Assembly: GCA_017590115.1 (NCBI GenBank)
Contig: JAGGNK010015447.1
Coordinates: 186,001 to 250,000 of the forward strand
DNA length: 64,000 nucleotides
Direction: 5' to 3'
Source: Montifringilla adamsi
Lineage: Eukaryota; Chordata; Aves; Passeriformes; Passeridae
Part shown: positions 24,251 to 35,665 of the stretch, piece after piece
How the letters are laid out: every line of letters starts with the position of its first letter
Numbering within the stretch: position 1 is the stretch's first letter
Translations under genes and position numbers: made by a program
The notes under the pieces: model-generated
Databases searched by the model: none
Seen by the model: only the letters and a program-made list of their open reading frames with translations
What the model was told of the DNA's origin: nothing

Positions 24251-27184
24251 GTAGCCTGACTGGATCCCTCAAAAGGAGTTGGTACTTACACAGGCCTGTG
24301 TTGTATTGCACTATTGTGTGACACTCTTTGAGATCTGAAGTGTGCCAAGTAAACAGCAAAAAAGAAAAAAAATGCCTTGTCCTCTCCCTGTTCTTGCTCC
24401 TTGTAGAATAGGCAGTGGCGTTATCCAGTGAGACAAAGAATCGGGCTTTTCTTCCCTTTTCTGTGTGGTGGGTTTTGGTGATGGTGTTTCTGGATCACTT
24501 GACATATCTCTGCCACCTTTGAGACCTTCCCTTAGGATTCATGTCACTCCCCAGTAAGACCCTCTGGGTGCTGGCAAGAAGCAGTGCAATACCAGACCTG
24601 TTGGTGACCAGGACAGGTGGCCAAAATCCTTTCTAGACCTGACGTGGCAGGAATCCTGCTCCTGATATACACTGCTGGAATTTCTGTGGCTCAAGTGGAG
24701 GCTTTCCTCACCTGTGAAGTGATGGGAGAGCCAGGGTGAGCATTTCTCCCCTTCCCTGGCAGATGGGTGTTATGTGGCATGTGGCTTTGGTCCCCTGTGT
24801 CACCGTAGTAACAGCAAGGCATCGTTTCCTGGCAACTGTCAGGGTTGCTAAGAGAAGAGTCGGCAGCTTTGGTAGATGTGACATCTCTGACATCCTCCAC
24901 TCCCACTACATTGGGAAGGGTTTGATGGAGAGAAGACAACCTGGTGACCAGTTCTCATCTCCTTTGACCTGGCTGAATGCTGGATTTCAGAAATAATGGC
25001 AGTGTCCATAAGGCAATGGAACAGCCTGTCTGGGAGATGGGGAGCATGGATCCTGTTGTTTGCCATGCTTGCCCCATTCAATAACTACAATTGACACTTC
25101 CTGCCCTCTGCTAGGAGATGAAATGAGTTCTGGGAATAAAAATCATTCTCAAGGTAATGAGTGTTATCACTGGTCTTTGATGCTCTGGTTCCCCAGTCCA
25201 TTTCAGAGGTGGCTTCACTGAGAAAGAAACTTTCCTCAAGCTGTCTGCTCTGACAATGATTCATTCTTAAAAGAGTTTGCTTCCCAAACCAACCTGTCCA
25301 TGGGGTGAAAGCTGTGATTGGAGTGGGGCATGTGTGAGTGTGGGTGGGAGAAGGAGCAGCAGGTTCCCTGAGGTATTACTCCAGCTCAGCTTGGTGGAAT
25401 TCAGTGCAGTTGTACCGAGGCAAAACTAAAAAGCAACACAGTGATGAATTGATAAATCCTATTTGCTCACATCTGCCCACTGAGAGCCAGAGCTGGGGAC
25501 ATTACTCGCTGCTGCTGCGTGCCAGAGCATGTGCAGAGGGAGTTGTTGTGCTCTCTGCAGTGCTCAGGAGACAGATGGTGGAGCCCACCCATTCTCTACA
25601 GAGAGGAGGATTTCTACAGTGCCATGGTGCTGGCAGAAGATGCAATAGCAATGTTCTTACATTTCACAGAACTGACGGGTCTCAGAAGTGATATTTTACC
25701 AGTGTTCTCTTCTGGAACCTTTTTTTTTTTTTTTTTGTTCCACAGCTGCCTGGACAGCTTTTGGCGCAGTACTGATGGAGAATAGGTACTGCTCTGGCTG
25801 GACCAGCTCTTCCATTTAGGGTGAGAGTTGGACTGCAGGGAAGAAATAATCTCAGCTGCTGGGGTGCTTTTAGGAGGGGAAAACAAATGTTCTTATCCCT
25901 TCTAAAATTCCAGCAAAGCCTCTGTCTTAGCACAGTATGGGAGAGTTTCTGTTGGTTGGGAGTTGGGGCAGATCAGATTAATGGAGATGTCTTCTCTTCC
26001 CTAAATGGAAAAAAAAATATTTAGCTGCATAAGTGGGACTTGTGACAAGAGAATGAAGCCCAGTGCAATTTTGCAGAGGCCATCAGAAATCCTGGGGACA
26101 TTCAGAAATGCTCAGTTTCCCACCAATTTCCTGCAGCTGACAGCACATTTGCATTGACCTTGGTGACGGTGCCAGCCTGGCAAATGAAAAGGACATGTAT
26201 CACTAAGAGGAGAATTAAATTTGCAAGGAATGCCTTGTATTTCATTTTCTGTTACTGACATTTTTATCTGTTCCGGCTAATCCTTGTGTCCCTAGAAAGC
26301 CTGCCCTAGCGTTCCACTTTCTACAGCAGGAATGGTGTCTGTGCTCACAGTAGGGGTAGTTTTCTCCAGCTCTTTTGTCAAACGCTGTCATGGACCCCCT
26401 GAGCTCCTCGTTCCTTTGCCAGCTGTGGGGAGTGTGCAGCTCACTGATGCGGAGCTTTCTGTCTCCTTCTTAGAGCAAGGAATCAGCCCTGACCTGACTG
26501 GTGCCTGCAGGAGCAGCTTAAGTGGAAGATTGTTCCCAGTTTAGCAGATTCCAACACAGGTTCCTCTGTGGTGGAATAAGGGGGAAAAGTAATCTCTTCT
26601 CTTGCAGTCACTTCAGAAATTTTCATCTGTCTTATATAAGCATGAGAGCATCATAGGCACAAGAGGTGTGGGTTACGGGTGTGTGAAATGGCTTCACACA
26701 GCGATTGTGAGAAATGTGATATTAAATATATGTGATATTAAAATGTGATATCAAAGAACCTATCATCTTCTTGATATTTAAAAAAAATGTACAAGTTTGG
26801 CGTAATTACCAGTACAATAATGACACTGTGGGTGCATCCAGATGTCATTAGTGTTTTCTTCTTCTCCTCCCTTCCTTTTTGGTTGTATAGAACATCACTG
26901 CAGCTCATTTTTCAGGATTGTGTGCTCATTATTTTGTAGTGAGTGACTCTGCTCAGAAGTTTCTATCTGAAATATCCTAGAAGGTAAAGTTTCTTAAAAA
27001 GGAAGAACAAGATGACCAAGAACAGTCATCTCTAAAGAACTGGTCCAGTAGTCTGAGCAACCTAGAGCTGTTTGGAGTTGCAGAGACTTAGTGCTCCTGA
27101 GTTGTAGGGGAAGTAAATGATTGGATAGCAGACCTGAGTCCTTGGCTTTTGGAGCTGGGCCAAGACAACTTTCTATAATTAAAC
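24251..27184. other. Intergenic DNA
   Basis: Single-copy, with a T17 run at 25720-25736 and a short TGTGATATTA-type repeat near 26706-26753. No exon is recognised. Confidence 0.5.
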
Positions 27185-27600
27185 CGCAGTCGTCATGGGC
27201 ATGACGACAGCTGGACACGACCAGGTGATCCAGCAACCTCTCCTGTCCTCCCCCAGAGACGAGCAGGGAAAGGGGGCAGAGCGAGAGGGGAATTTAGAAT
27301 GAGCGATGTGACAGGTTGTGCCAGGGAGAGCCTGGGGTCCTCTGCCCCTCTCCTCTCCGGCGGACTTTGCAAGGTCACGGCGAGGCTGCCCGTGCTCCCG
27401 GAGCCTGTTCCTGCCGGCAGGAATGCGCAGTGCCCGCGGAGCTGGGCTCCGGCTCGGCACAGCACTCTGCAGCCAGGGCTCGATGACTTTGCAGATGCTT
27501 GTGCTGCGCACGGAATGACCTGACCTGAGCCGAGCCACGATGCAGTCCCAGCCCTGGAGAGCTCTGCCTGCAGGAACGAGCCAGCGGAGCTCCTCAAAAA
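27185..27600. promoter_or_regulatory. Isolated CpG-rich island
   Basis: About 27 CpGs occur in roughly 415 bases, many in CCGG/GCGC contexts, against a CpG-poor background on both sides. It is not part of a recognisable repeat. A donor-like GCTGAG|GTGAGG follows at 27643 on the plus strand, so it could hold the first exon of a non-coding transcript. It lies about 22 kb upstream of the elongase promoter and could be a distal promoter or enhancer. A 186-codon minus-strand frame across it is probably a by-product of high GC. Confidence 0.5.
27189..27208. promoter_or_regulatory. CRE-like inverted repeat at the island edge
   Basis: GTCGTCATG at 27189-27197 and CATGACGAC at 27200-27208 are perfect inverted repeats around GG. 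Each arm carries a TGACG ATF/CREB half-site. Factor binding is inferred only. Confidence 0.4.
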
Positions 27601-27644
27601 GGATTTGCTTTACAAAAGGCTCGAGACTGATGCAGCTGGCTGAG

Positions 27645-28256
27645 GTGAGGATGTGTTTGTGTTGCAAAGGCAATGGGAACGTTCTTTTGTTCTCTGTGGA
27701 GACAGAGGAGCTTGGGAACCATGAGGAAAATGTTACCAAGAGCTCTGTGGGTAGGAGACATTTTGTAGCTGCAGCTCCATCTCTGTATCCCCAAACAGAC
27801 CTAAACCAGGGAAACCTGAGTACAGCAAAGTCCTTTTTTTGGCAGTATCCAGCAACATTTTCTCTCTGGAGAAGTCCAGGTCTCTAGTTCTGTGCAGACA
27901 AAATGCCAGGGCTTCATCTGTCTGTCTCTCTCCCTCCTACCATCTGAGAAGGCAGAAAGTACCTCTGTAATGAGGGATTAACTGTGCAGTCAGATCTGTA
28001 TGCCATCCCCACATCCAAGCACAGTCACACCCTGAGCATAGGAAACATGCTCACAGAATAAATCCAGATCAGGTTTCAGGCTGCTGGCTTAGCTGTGGCC
28101 CTGACTTCTTGAAGCTAGAGTTTTGACTTGCTTAGCAACAGTAAAGCTGTGGTGCAAGTCCAAAAAGCAGGACTGGAAAGTGCCTGGAAAGATGACCTTC
28201 CATCTGAAGGACATAGCTCCTGCCACCCTTTGTTTCTCAGTTATGATCCACAGAGA
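27645..28256. other. Single-copy intergenic DNA
   Basis: Nothing is recognised between the CpG island and the next CR1. Confidence 0.5.
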
Positions 28257-28545
28257 ATCATCATGGAATCCTAGAATGGCCTGAGTTGGAAGGGACCTTG
28301 AAGATTATCTCATTCTAACCCCTGCCATGGGCACAAACACCTTCCACTAGCCCAGGTTGCTCAGAGCCCCATCCAGCCTGGCCTTGGACACTTCCAGGGA
28401 TGGAGCAGCCACAGCTTCTCTGGGCAACCTGTGCCAGGGCTTCCCCACCCTCACAGGGAAGAATTCCTTCCTGATATCCAATCTAAACCTACCCTCTTCC
28501 AATTTGAAGCCACATGCAGCCTCCAGCAAAAGCCCTCTGGCATTT
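28257..28545 (-). mobile_element. CR1 LINE 3' fragment
   Basis: ATCATCATGGAATCCTAGAA, GAGTTGGAAGGGACCTTGAA, CAGCCTGGCCTTGGACACTT and TTCCTGATATCCAATCTAAA are antisense CR1 close to the copy at 20597. Confidence 0.93.
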
Positions 28546-30138
28546 CACCCCCTTAGTAAGACTGGGAATGTGATAATTGCTGTGGGGTGGAAGAAGAACT
28601 AGGGAGGCAGGACAATAGAAGCCTGTTTTGAATCTTTATTCTTGCTTGCCAGGCCTAGGCCAAACCTAAGGAAGGGGGCATGGTGGCTGGGCAGCGTGGG
28701 AGCAGAAATGGAAATGAACTCTAGGCCTTTTCTTTTTACAACATATCACCCTAGCAGTAATCCTGTAAGGACTTGTGAGTTCCCTCATCCCAAAAACCAG
28801 CATTTCCAAGCCAGGCAGTGCTGAATATGTCCTTGCTTTGCTTGCCACAGGCACGGAGAAAAGAGCCTGAGAAAAACAGTAGCTCCTGCTGCCAGCTCTG
28901 GAAGGCAGCAGACATCTCAGATGTCAGGCAGATCCGAAACATCAAAGGGGCTTCTCCTGAACTAGCTGACCTTTTATTACCCATGCCCATCCACTAATAC
29001 CCAGCAGATTATCTTTGCCTTGTTTTTGCTGCTGTGTCCCTGACCTGTGGAAACCCCCATGCTTTGAACATGCTCTGTGATGGCAGAGAGGTGGCATTTG
29101 CAGTGACTGCTCTGTTTCAGGTGGCTCTTCTGTGAATTTTCTTTTGGATTTGTGTGACTGGAATTACCTCCAAGCATGTGTCACCATCCCCACACCTCCA
29201 TCTGATCCTAAGCTACAGGTGAGCACAAGCTCAGCAGACACTGACAGGGGGTTTAGCCCCAGGGGAATCGTGAATTGCTGTGAGTACAAAGTGGCTGTGC
29301 TTACACACAGGGTAAGCTGCACTCCCAGACTATGAAGGATAATTATTTCCAGTGGTTTTCTTTCTCTTTTCAGCAGTCTCTCTGAAATTCAGGGGAGTGC
29401 TAGTAGAAACAGGTACAAAAATGGTGGTTTTGGGGAAGATGTTGCTGGTAGCTTCTGGATGTAACCATGTTCATGAGATGAGGCAGTGAAGGAAAGCCAG
29501 CACCAAGGAGAGAGACCCTGTGCTTGCAAGCACTGCTCTGCTGTGTCTCAGATGTCAGTCACTGACCCCGTCACATGGTTCCTGTGGAGATGCACGACGC
29601 TGCCACACAGACTGCATCTGGCTCTGCTCTCTGGGCTGTCTGCAGCTTTCTCCTTCCTGGGTCTGCTGCTCTGGTCCTGGGCTTTCTCCAAGCACTGCCT
29701 CCCACCAGCTTTGTGCTGCTCTCAGTGGTTCCTCTCTTGTGTTAGAATCTGCTGGAATAACTTGTACTGCATGAGCAATTCTTGAAATGTGCACTAAATT
29801 TATCCTTAAGGCAAAGGACCCGCACTAGCAGAGAATCACCAGATTAACACCAGTTCCTGTAGGGACCAAAGGGTAGAAACTGCAATGTGTGGCTCAGGCC
29901 ATTAGGAAACCCTGATTTCTAGGGGAAGGGAGGAGTGAAAAATGTGGCTGTGTGAGCCTTGGCAGGCTGGACCAAACAGTGAGGATCAGCTCCAGTTTTC
30001 CAGATCCTGGAGGACTGTTGCATCCACTAGCTAGCATGTCATGGTGTGGAAACCAGTGGCTTGAGGCTGTGCCTGCAAAATTACATGTCTGGTTCTCTCC
30101 TGCTGTCCTTTTGCAGCCCTCAACATCCACACAACTTG
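28546..30138. other. Intergenic DNA
   Basis: No repeat family or exon is recognised. GGCCTAGGCC at about 28670 is a small palindrome. Confidence 0.5.
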
Positions 30139-30285
30139 AAGCCTTCCAGCACCCAAAGGGAGCCTACAGGAAAGATGAAAAGACTATTGACAAGGGCCTG
30201 GAATGACAGGACAAGGGGGAATGGTTTCACACTGACACAGAGGAGGTTTAGATTGAATATTAAGAGTGAATTTTCCCAGCTAGAG
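30139..30285 (+). mobile_element. CR1 LINE internal fragment
   Basis: AGCCTTCCAGCACCCAAAGG, GGGCCTGGAATGACAGGACA and AGGTTTAGATTGAATATTAA are sense CR1. It lacks the 3' terminus. Confidence 0.85.
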
Positions 30286-30865
30286 GTTAGTTTTTAATGC
30301 TGGACTAAATCCTTGAAGGTGGAACACTTCTACAGCATCTTTGTTCCAGGAAGGATGGTCAGGTGCTCTATAGACAGCAAATCCATGATGATTTTTATTG
30401 TTAGCAGAAACACAGATAACAATGGGTTATAGTTACCTCACTTTTGCCATCTCGTAAAGAATCCGGGAGCTGCTGGATGAGACATAGAAATATCAGGTAA
30501 AGCTGTACTTGTAGACATGAACTGCATGAAAATTAGCCTGTTAATTTGGCCTAGTCCCTTAAATATTATTGAAACAAAACTGGAACAATCCAGTTGGGCC
30601 ATGCAGTGAGATGTGTGATTTATGAGGGTGAAACTAACTCAACATCATCTTAATGACATACTATTAAATACACATTACTAAATTTGATATGTCCAGGAGC
30701 ACACTGCCTGAGGGCCAGCATTCCCAGCTAATTCACTGGTTTCCACTCTTTTTGAAACATATCTCATCACCACAGAAAAAGAGAAGAAGCACTGTTTTGG
30801 AAGGTTTGTTTGCTGGCTACAGATAAAGGTAAAACTAAACAGTCATAGCTAATATAATGTCATCT

Positions 30866-30957
30866 CACAGAATCTCAGAATATCCTGAGTTAGAAGGGAC
30901 CACCCACAAGTACCATCAAGTCCAACTCCTGGCCCTGCACAAGGCCAGAGTCAGGTA
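30866..30957 (-). mobile_element. CR1 LINE 3' end
   Basis: CTCACAGAATCTCAGAATAT, GAGTTAGAAGGGACCACCCA and AACTCCTGGCCCTGCACAAG fit the second CR1 subfamily read antisense. Confidence 0.88.
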
Positions 30958-31114
30958 CAAGCATAGAAATGTTTAGACTTTCCCTTCTGGAGCAAGGAAG
31001 GGAAGGAAATGGTGTATGACTTCCTGTCCTTCACTAAGTTTCTGTGAGATGACCTTTCCAATGCTAATTAAGTTGAGTCAGAGTCTGAGCTGTGACAGGA
31101 ATAATTCTTGAATG

Positions 31115-31145
<31 letters not shown>

Positions 31146-31526
31146 CAATAAATATGTGGACACATTTCTGAAAACTTAAATTGCTTTCCCTGATGCAGAG
31201 AAATATCTGTCCCTGAAGGTAAATGCCACCAAACAATGCTGGATTCCTGTAAAAGTGGCAGCTGATGGCCATTCTGGGAGTGCGACTACCAATGGTTCAG
31301 CAGATGCCAGCTTGGCCAGTTTGTTTCTGCAGCATTCAGGCAGCAGTTCAAGTTGGCCTCTCTCAGCAGAGCTCAGACTGAGGGGTGGAAAATCCCTTGC
31401 CCATTACATATCTCCAGCTCCACAAACTGCCATTTCCTCCTGAAAAGGGAAAGACATCTTGCACCTCAATTTCTGCATAGGAGGAGACAGCACTTTCCTG
31501 TGCCCATCAGGTTTTGCCTCAAAGAT
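30958..31526. other. Intergenic DNA with an A30 tract
   Basis: A pure A run occupies 31115-31144. It could be the tail of an unrecognised retroposed sequence on the plus strand, but no source gene or flanking duplication is visible. Confidence 0.5.
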
Positions 31527-31620
31527 CAAAAAGCTCATGGAATGGTTTGGGCTGGAAGGAACCTTAAAGATCATTTTGTCAATGCTGCTGCCATGAGCAG
31601 GGACACCTCTCACTCCAATT
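31527..31620 (-). mobile_element. CR1 LINE 3' end
   Basis: AGCTCATGGAATGGTTTGGG, CTGGAAGGAACCTTAAAGAT and GCCATGAGCAGGGACACCTC are antisense CR1 terminus. Confidence 0.88.
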
Positions 31621-33842
31621 TCTCCCATGCTCTTTTCATGGGAATCATATAAGGACAGGAGCTTATAATTGCTTATAACTGTGGCTTGCAGTTTTCATGC
31701 TTCTTAGGAACAACAGCCAGCAAGGGGAATGAGCAAGTGGTTTATTGGTATGGGAACTTGGAAAACCCATGGTGTGCACAGCACTCTGCATCCAAGCCAA
31801 GTGACATCTGGTAATGAATCAGATGACACCTGAAGTACAGGGGAATTTGTGAGGATCACCACAGCATCCTAGAAAGTGCCCTTGGGCCTGCACAGAGGAC
31901 CTGCTCCATAACAAAGCCAACTGCAGTTTCTAGGTATGATCTAATCATGCAGAGGGAGACCAGGCTTAAACTACCAGGTCAGAAGCCATCATCTGGAGGA
32001 GGCAGCTGAGGTGTAAGTAGATAGCAGCAGCAGGGTGAGCCAGAGTTCACCTGGGTTACAGGGCTCTGTGCTTGGCATTAACTGGGTTTGATGCAGAGCA
32101 GGAGGGATGGGCAGCCAGCAATCCCCTGCAGAAGTGGGATGGCCAGGATGTTGTGTCTGAAGCATGGCAGGAGGTGGTCAGTCTCTAGGGACAAACTGTT
32201 GGAGTTGCTGGGTTGGGTCCTAGAGAGATGCACAGCAAGGAGGATCCCTGCTTGCTGCAGCAGAACTGGTGTGTGATTCTGCTCTGGCAGAGAAACTACA
32301 GTAGGGTCCCAAAGCGCAGCATTTGGAGGAAGGGGTGCCTTGGTAGGGGTGGGATTAGTGGGATGCTGCAGGGGAGATCTGGAGATCATGGAAATACTGT
32401 CAGCATCAGCAGATCTCCATCCCCTTCCTGCTCATTCTTGACAAACACACTCCATCCATATTCTCTCCTCATTCCCTGCCCCTAATGGTACAGAGAGAAT
32501 TAAACAGCTCTTATTTTATATACCACTCTGCCCCATGACCCCTGAGGGGGAGGCAGTTTGTCTCTCACTAGAATTCTGGAAACATGGGGAAAATTAATTT
32601 AAATGCAATGTTTTGGGGTCATGTTCTCTGACGGTGCAAATCAGCACTGCCTCAATTAATTCAATTAGCAGTGCTGACTCTAGAGTCATAAATATTGGTG
32701 AGTCTCACTCTGAGCTCTGTGGCAGCAGTAAAAGATTTTTATAAGAGCAATTTTTGAGGCCCCCTGCCCTGAGTTTTCATAGAATTCAAAAAAATGCTAA
32801 AAAAAAAAAAGTTGTCAGTCTTTGGGTCAAAGTTCTGGAACCAAATATCAGCTGTACTGACTGCCAGTCTGCATCTTAGAGCAACCCTCACTGGATGCAC
32901 TAGACTGTCTCATTCAAAGGACTTTTTTCACATTAAAAATCCCCTTGAGTTTGATTAACAAATGACAAATAAGCTGCTCCAAGTCCTTACAGGAATCCTG
33001 AAGGATAGATCAGTGTAGGGGCATGCAAGGACTTTAATTTCTTCTTAGAGGAAATTCTGCCACCTCCTATGTGTGGAGAACTGCAACAGAAGGATTCATA
33101 TCCACATATCCTGTGCATTTGAGATGGCAACAACTGACAGGATTCCCTCTCAGCATGCACACATCCTCTACAAATGCATGGGAGTCCCAGAAGGTCTTGG
33201 TGTCCAGTATTTTGGGAGGTTTATTATTTTGGGGGAGGGACAGACTTAATTTTAGTTTGTAAGTGCAGCAGGTCTCCTCCCAGATGCTGATAGTCAAAAT
33301 CCATGAGAACTGGATGTCATTTACCATCATTTTTTCACAAGAATTTGAGGGCCAGCACAATCAGGGTCAGATACTGAAGTAATAGCAGCTTTCACAGTAA
33401 CAACCAGTCTTTCATTTCTAAATCCTCATGCCTAGCTTACTCGAGTAGCTTCAGATAAATCCTAATTATTATAGAAAAGAATTCCAAGTCAACTTAGCCA
33501 AGTGGCAGAAATCCCAGACTGCTAAAAGGGTTGAAAGGAAAGAAAGCAGTCATTTCTATGCCATCTTCCCCTCAAATATGCACATAGGAAAAAAAAAAGA
33601 AAGGAAAGATGAGAAATTACTGGTCTTCATTCAGCCTTTACTTGGGAGTTTCCTTACTTAAATTTAATAGTTGATCACAACAACAAATATCAGCATGAAC
33701 ATGCCATTGAATGGCAACTGTAGCTTAAATATCCAAGTCTGTTTTTCAGAGAAAGGTTTCTCAGGACAATTATCCTTTCTTTTCCCAGTTCTCTGTCTCT
33801 GCAGTAGCAGAAAATGCAGCATATTACCCTGCCCTGTGTGAT
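31621..33842. other. Single-copy intergenic DNA
   Basis: 2.2 kb without recognised elements, apart from short A runs near 32798 and 33588. Confidence 0.5.
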
Positions 33843-34076
33843 TTTTAGATTGGACGTTGGGAAGCATTTCTTTACCAAGAGAGTGGTGAGACACTGGACC
33901 AGGCTTCCTGAAGGGGTGGTCAGTACCCCAAGTCCATCTTGGTTTGAGAGGCATTTGGACAATGTCCTTAACCTTTGGTCAGCCCTGACGTGCTCCAGCT
34001 TTTGGACTGGATGATTATTGTGAGTCCTTTCCAACTGAAATATTTTGTTCTATTCTGTTCTATTCCATTCTATTCT
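33843..34076 (+). mobile_element. Diverged CR1 3' end with ATTCT-type tail
   Basis: ATTTTTAGATTGGACGTTGG, GTGGTGAGACACTGGACCAG, GGACTGGATGATTATTGTGA and TCCTTTCCAACTGAAATATT follow CR1 order. The tail is then a GTTCTATTCT/ATTCC repeat at 34047-34076, longer than the usual ATTCTATG copies. Confidence 0.8.
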
Positions 34077-34796
34077 TGCAGTCATTGTATTCTCTGTGAA
34101 TAGGGGAAAATGAGGGAATGAGGGTCCCAAGGATATGGCTGTTCCCGGAAGCTGTGGGCAGCAGATTTCAAGTGAGGTGGATGGCAGAGCAGTCCCCACA
34201 TACCAAGATGTTAAGGAACTGCAGATCAGCAGTGAAAGGCATTGACAGCACTGCAGAGGCTGCTGGCCCAGCACCTGCCTGCCTTGAACCTGGCTCAAAA
34301 CAAACGCATAAGCTGCTCATGAGCTCCAAATCTGAAAGCCAGAAGGAACTTTCCTTTCTCCCTTCCTTCCCCTTCTCCTGCATCCAAGCCTTTTGCCTCA
34401 GTGACTTTGCTGTGTGGGCTGGGAGCAGGATGCTGGGAGTGGGAGGTCAGTCTCTGCTTCCCACCCTGCTCCAGGATGGGAACAGGAAGGGTGCCACTGT
34501 GATGGGAGTGCCATCACTTCCCTGTGCAGGCTTCCACTTCCAGAAAAGACAGAAGCTGTGTTTGTGTGCAGGGCATCTCTGTTTTATGTGTTCAGTAGCT
34601 GTACCCCATCTGAGTGTGTGTGCTGAACAGAATGCTGGTAAGTAGCAGAACTTCCATCAGCTTCAGGAGGGTTGTCCCTTATTATATCCATAAGCTAAGA
34701 AATTGAAATGAGGTGGGGAAAAGAAGCTTGGCATTTTTTCCAGTGTCCATATGTTTTATTGCATGGACTCCAGCAGATCAAGGGATGGGATTCTGC
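34077..34796. other. Single-copy intergenic DNA
   Basis: No repeat is recognised. A 175-codon plus-strand frame at 34118-34645 has no known domain and no splice context. Confidence 0.5.
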
Positions 34797-35326
34797 CCCT
34801 CTGCCCTGCTCTGCTCAGCCCCCACCTGCAGCGCTGCCTCCAGCCCTGGGATCCCAGCACAGGAAGGACAGGGAGCTTCTGGAGCCAGGCCAGAGCAGGG
34901 ACACCAAGGGGATCAGAGGGATGGAGCAGCTCTGCTGGGAGGAAAGGCTGAGGGAATTGGGATTGTTCAGCCTGGAGAAGAGAAGTTTTTGGGGTGACCT
35001 CATTGTGGCCTTCCAGTGCCTGAAGGGAGCCTCCAAAAAAGATGGAGAGAGACTCTTGACAAGGGCCTGGAGTGACAGGACACAAGGGAATGGCTTCACA
35101 GTGTCAGAGGGCAGGTTTAAATTGGATATTGGGAAGAAATTCTTCCCTGTGAAGGTGGTGAGGCCCTGGCACAGGTTGGCCAGAGCAGCTGTGGCTGCCT
35201 CATCCCTGGCAGTGCCCAAAGCCAGGCTGGATGGGGCTCCGAGCAAGCTGGGTTAGTGGAAGGTGTCCCTGACCATGGCAGGGGCATGGAACTGGATGAT
35301 TTTTAAGGCCCTTTCCAACCCACACC
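34797..35326 (+). mobile_element. CR1 LINE 3' half, best-preserved sense copy
   Basis: It runs from CCCCTCTGCCCTGCTCTGCT through GGGATGGAGCAGCTCTGCTG, GTTCAGCCTGGAGAAGAGAA, TTTAAATTGGATATTGGGAA and GTGAGGCCCTGGCACAGGTT to GGAACTGGATGATTTTTAAG and CCTTTCCAACCCA. A 182-codon open frame over it is a LINE relic, not a host gene. Confidence 0.95.
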
Positions 35327-35339
35327 TCAGCCCTGGGTG

Positions 35340-35665
35340 TCCCTGTGTGCAGGGAGGGCTCCGAGCAGGGCCCAGGCTCTGCTCTGGGGGCCCAGCGATG
35401 GCACCAGAGGAACGGGCAGGGACTGATCCCAGGAGGTTCCACCTGGACAGGAGGCAGAACTTCTTCCTTGGGCACTGACCGAGCCCTGAACAGATTGTCG
35501 AGAGAGGGTGTGGAGTCTCCTCACGGGGGATATTCCAGAACCAGCTGGACACAACCCTGTGCCCTGTGCTGTGGGATGGCCCTGCTGGAGCAGGGAGGTG
35601 GGACCAGCTGCCCCACTGTGGTCCCTTCCAGCCTGACCCGTCCTGGGATTTTGTGATCCTTTGAG
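35340..35665 (+). mobile_element. CR1 LINE 3' end of another subfamily, in tandem with the previous copy
   Basis: GGTTCCACCTGGACAGGAGG, CAGAACTTCTTCCTTGGGCA, GATTGTCGAGAGAGGGTGTG, TGGAGCAGGGAGGTGGGACC and GTCCCTTCCAGCCTGACCC lead to a TTTTGTGATCCTTTGA tail. The two copies are same-strand and almost adjacent. Confidence 0.9.

Noticed and set aside
27179..27739. 186-codon minus-strand open frame
   Set aside because: Again a GC-rich island effect. Composition is Arg/Ser/Pro-rich with no motif.
31115..31144. A30 tract as evidence of a processed pseudogene
   Set aside because: No gene-like sequence upstream and no flanking direct repeats are visible. It may be a simple repeat.
34708..35256. 182-codon plus-strand open frame
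   Set aside because: It covers the sense CR1 at 34797-35326 and matches the antisense frame of the copy at 9052-9550.
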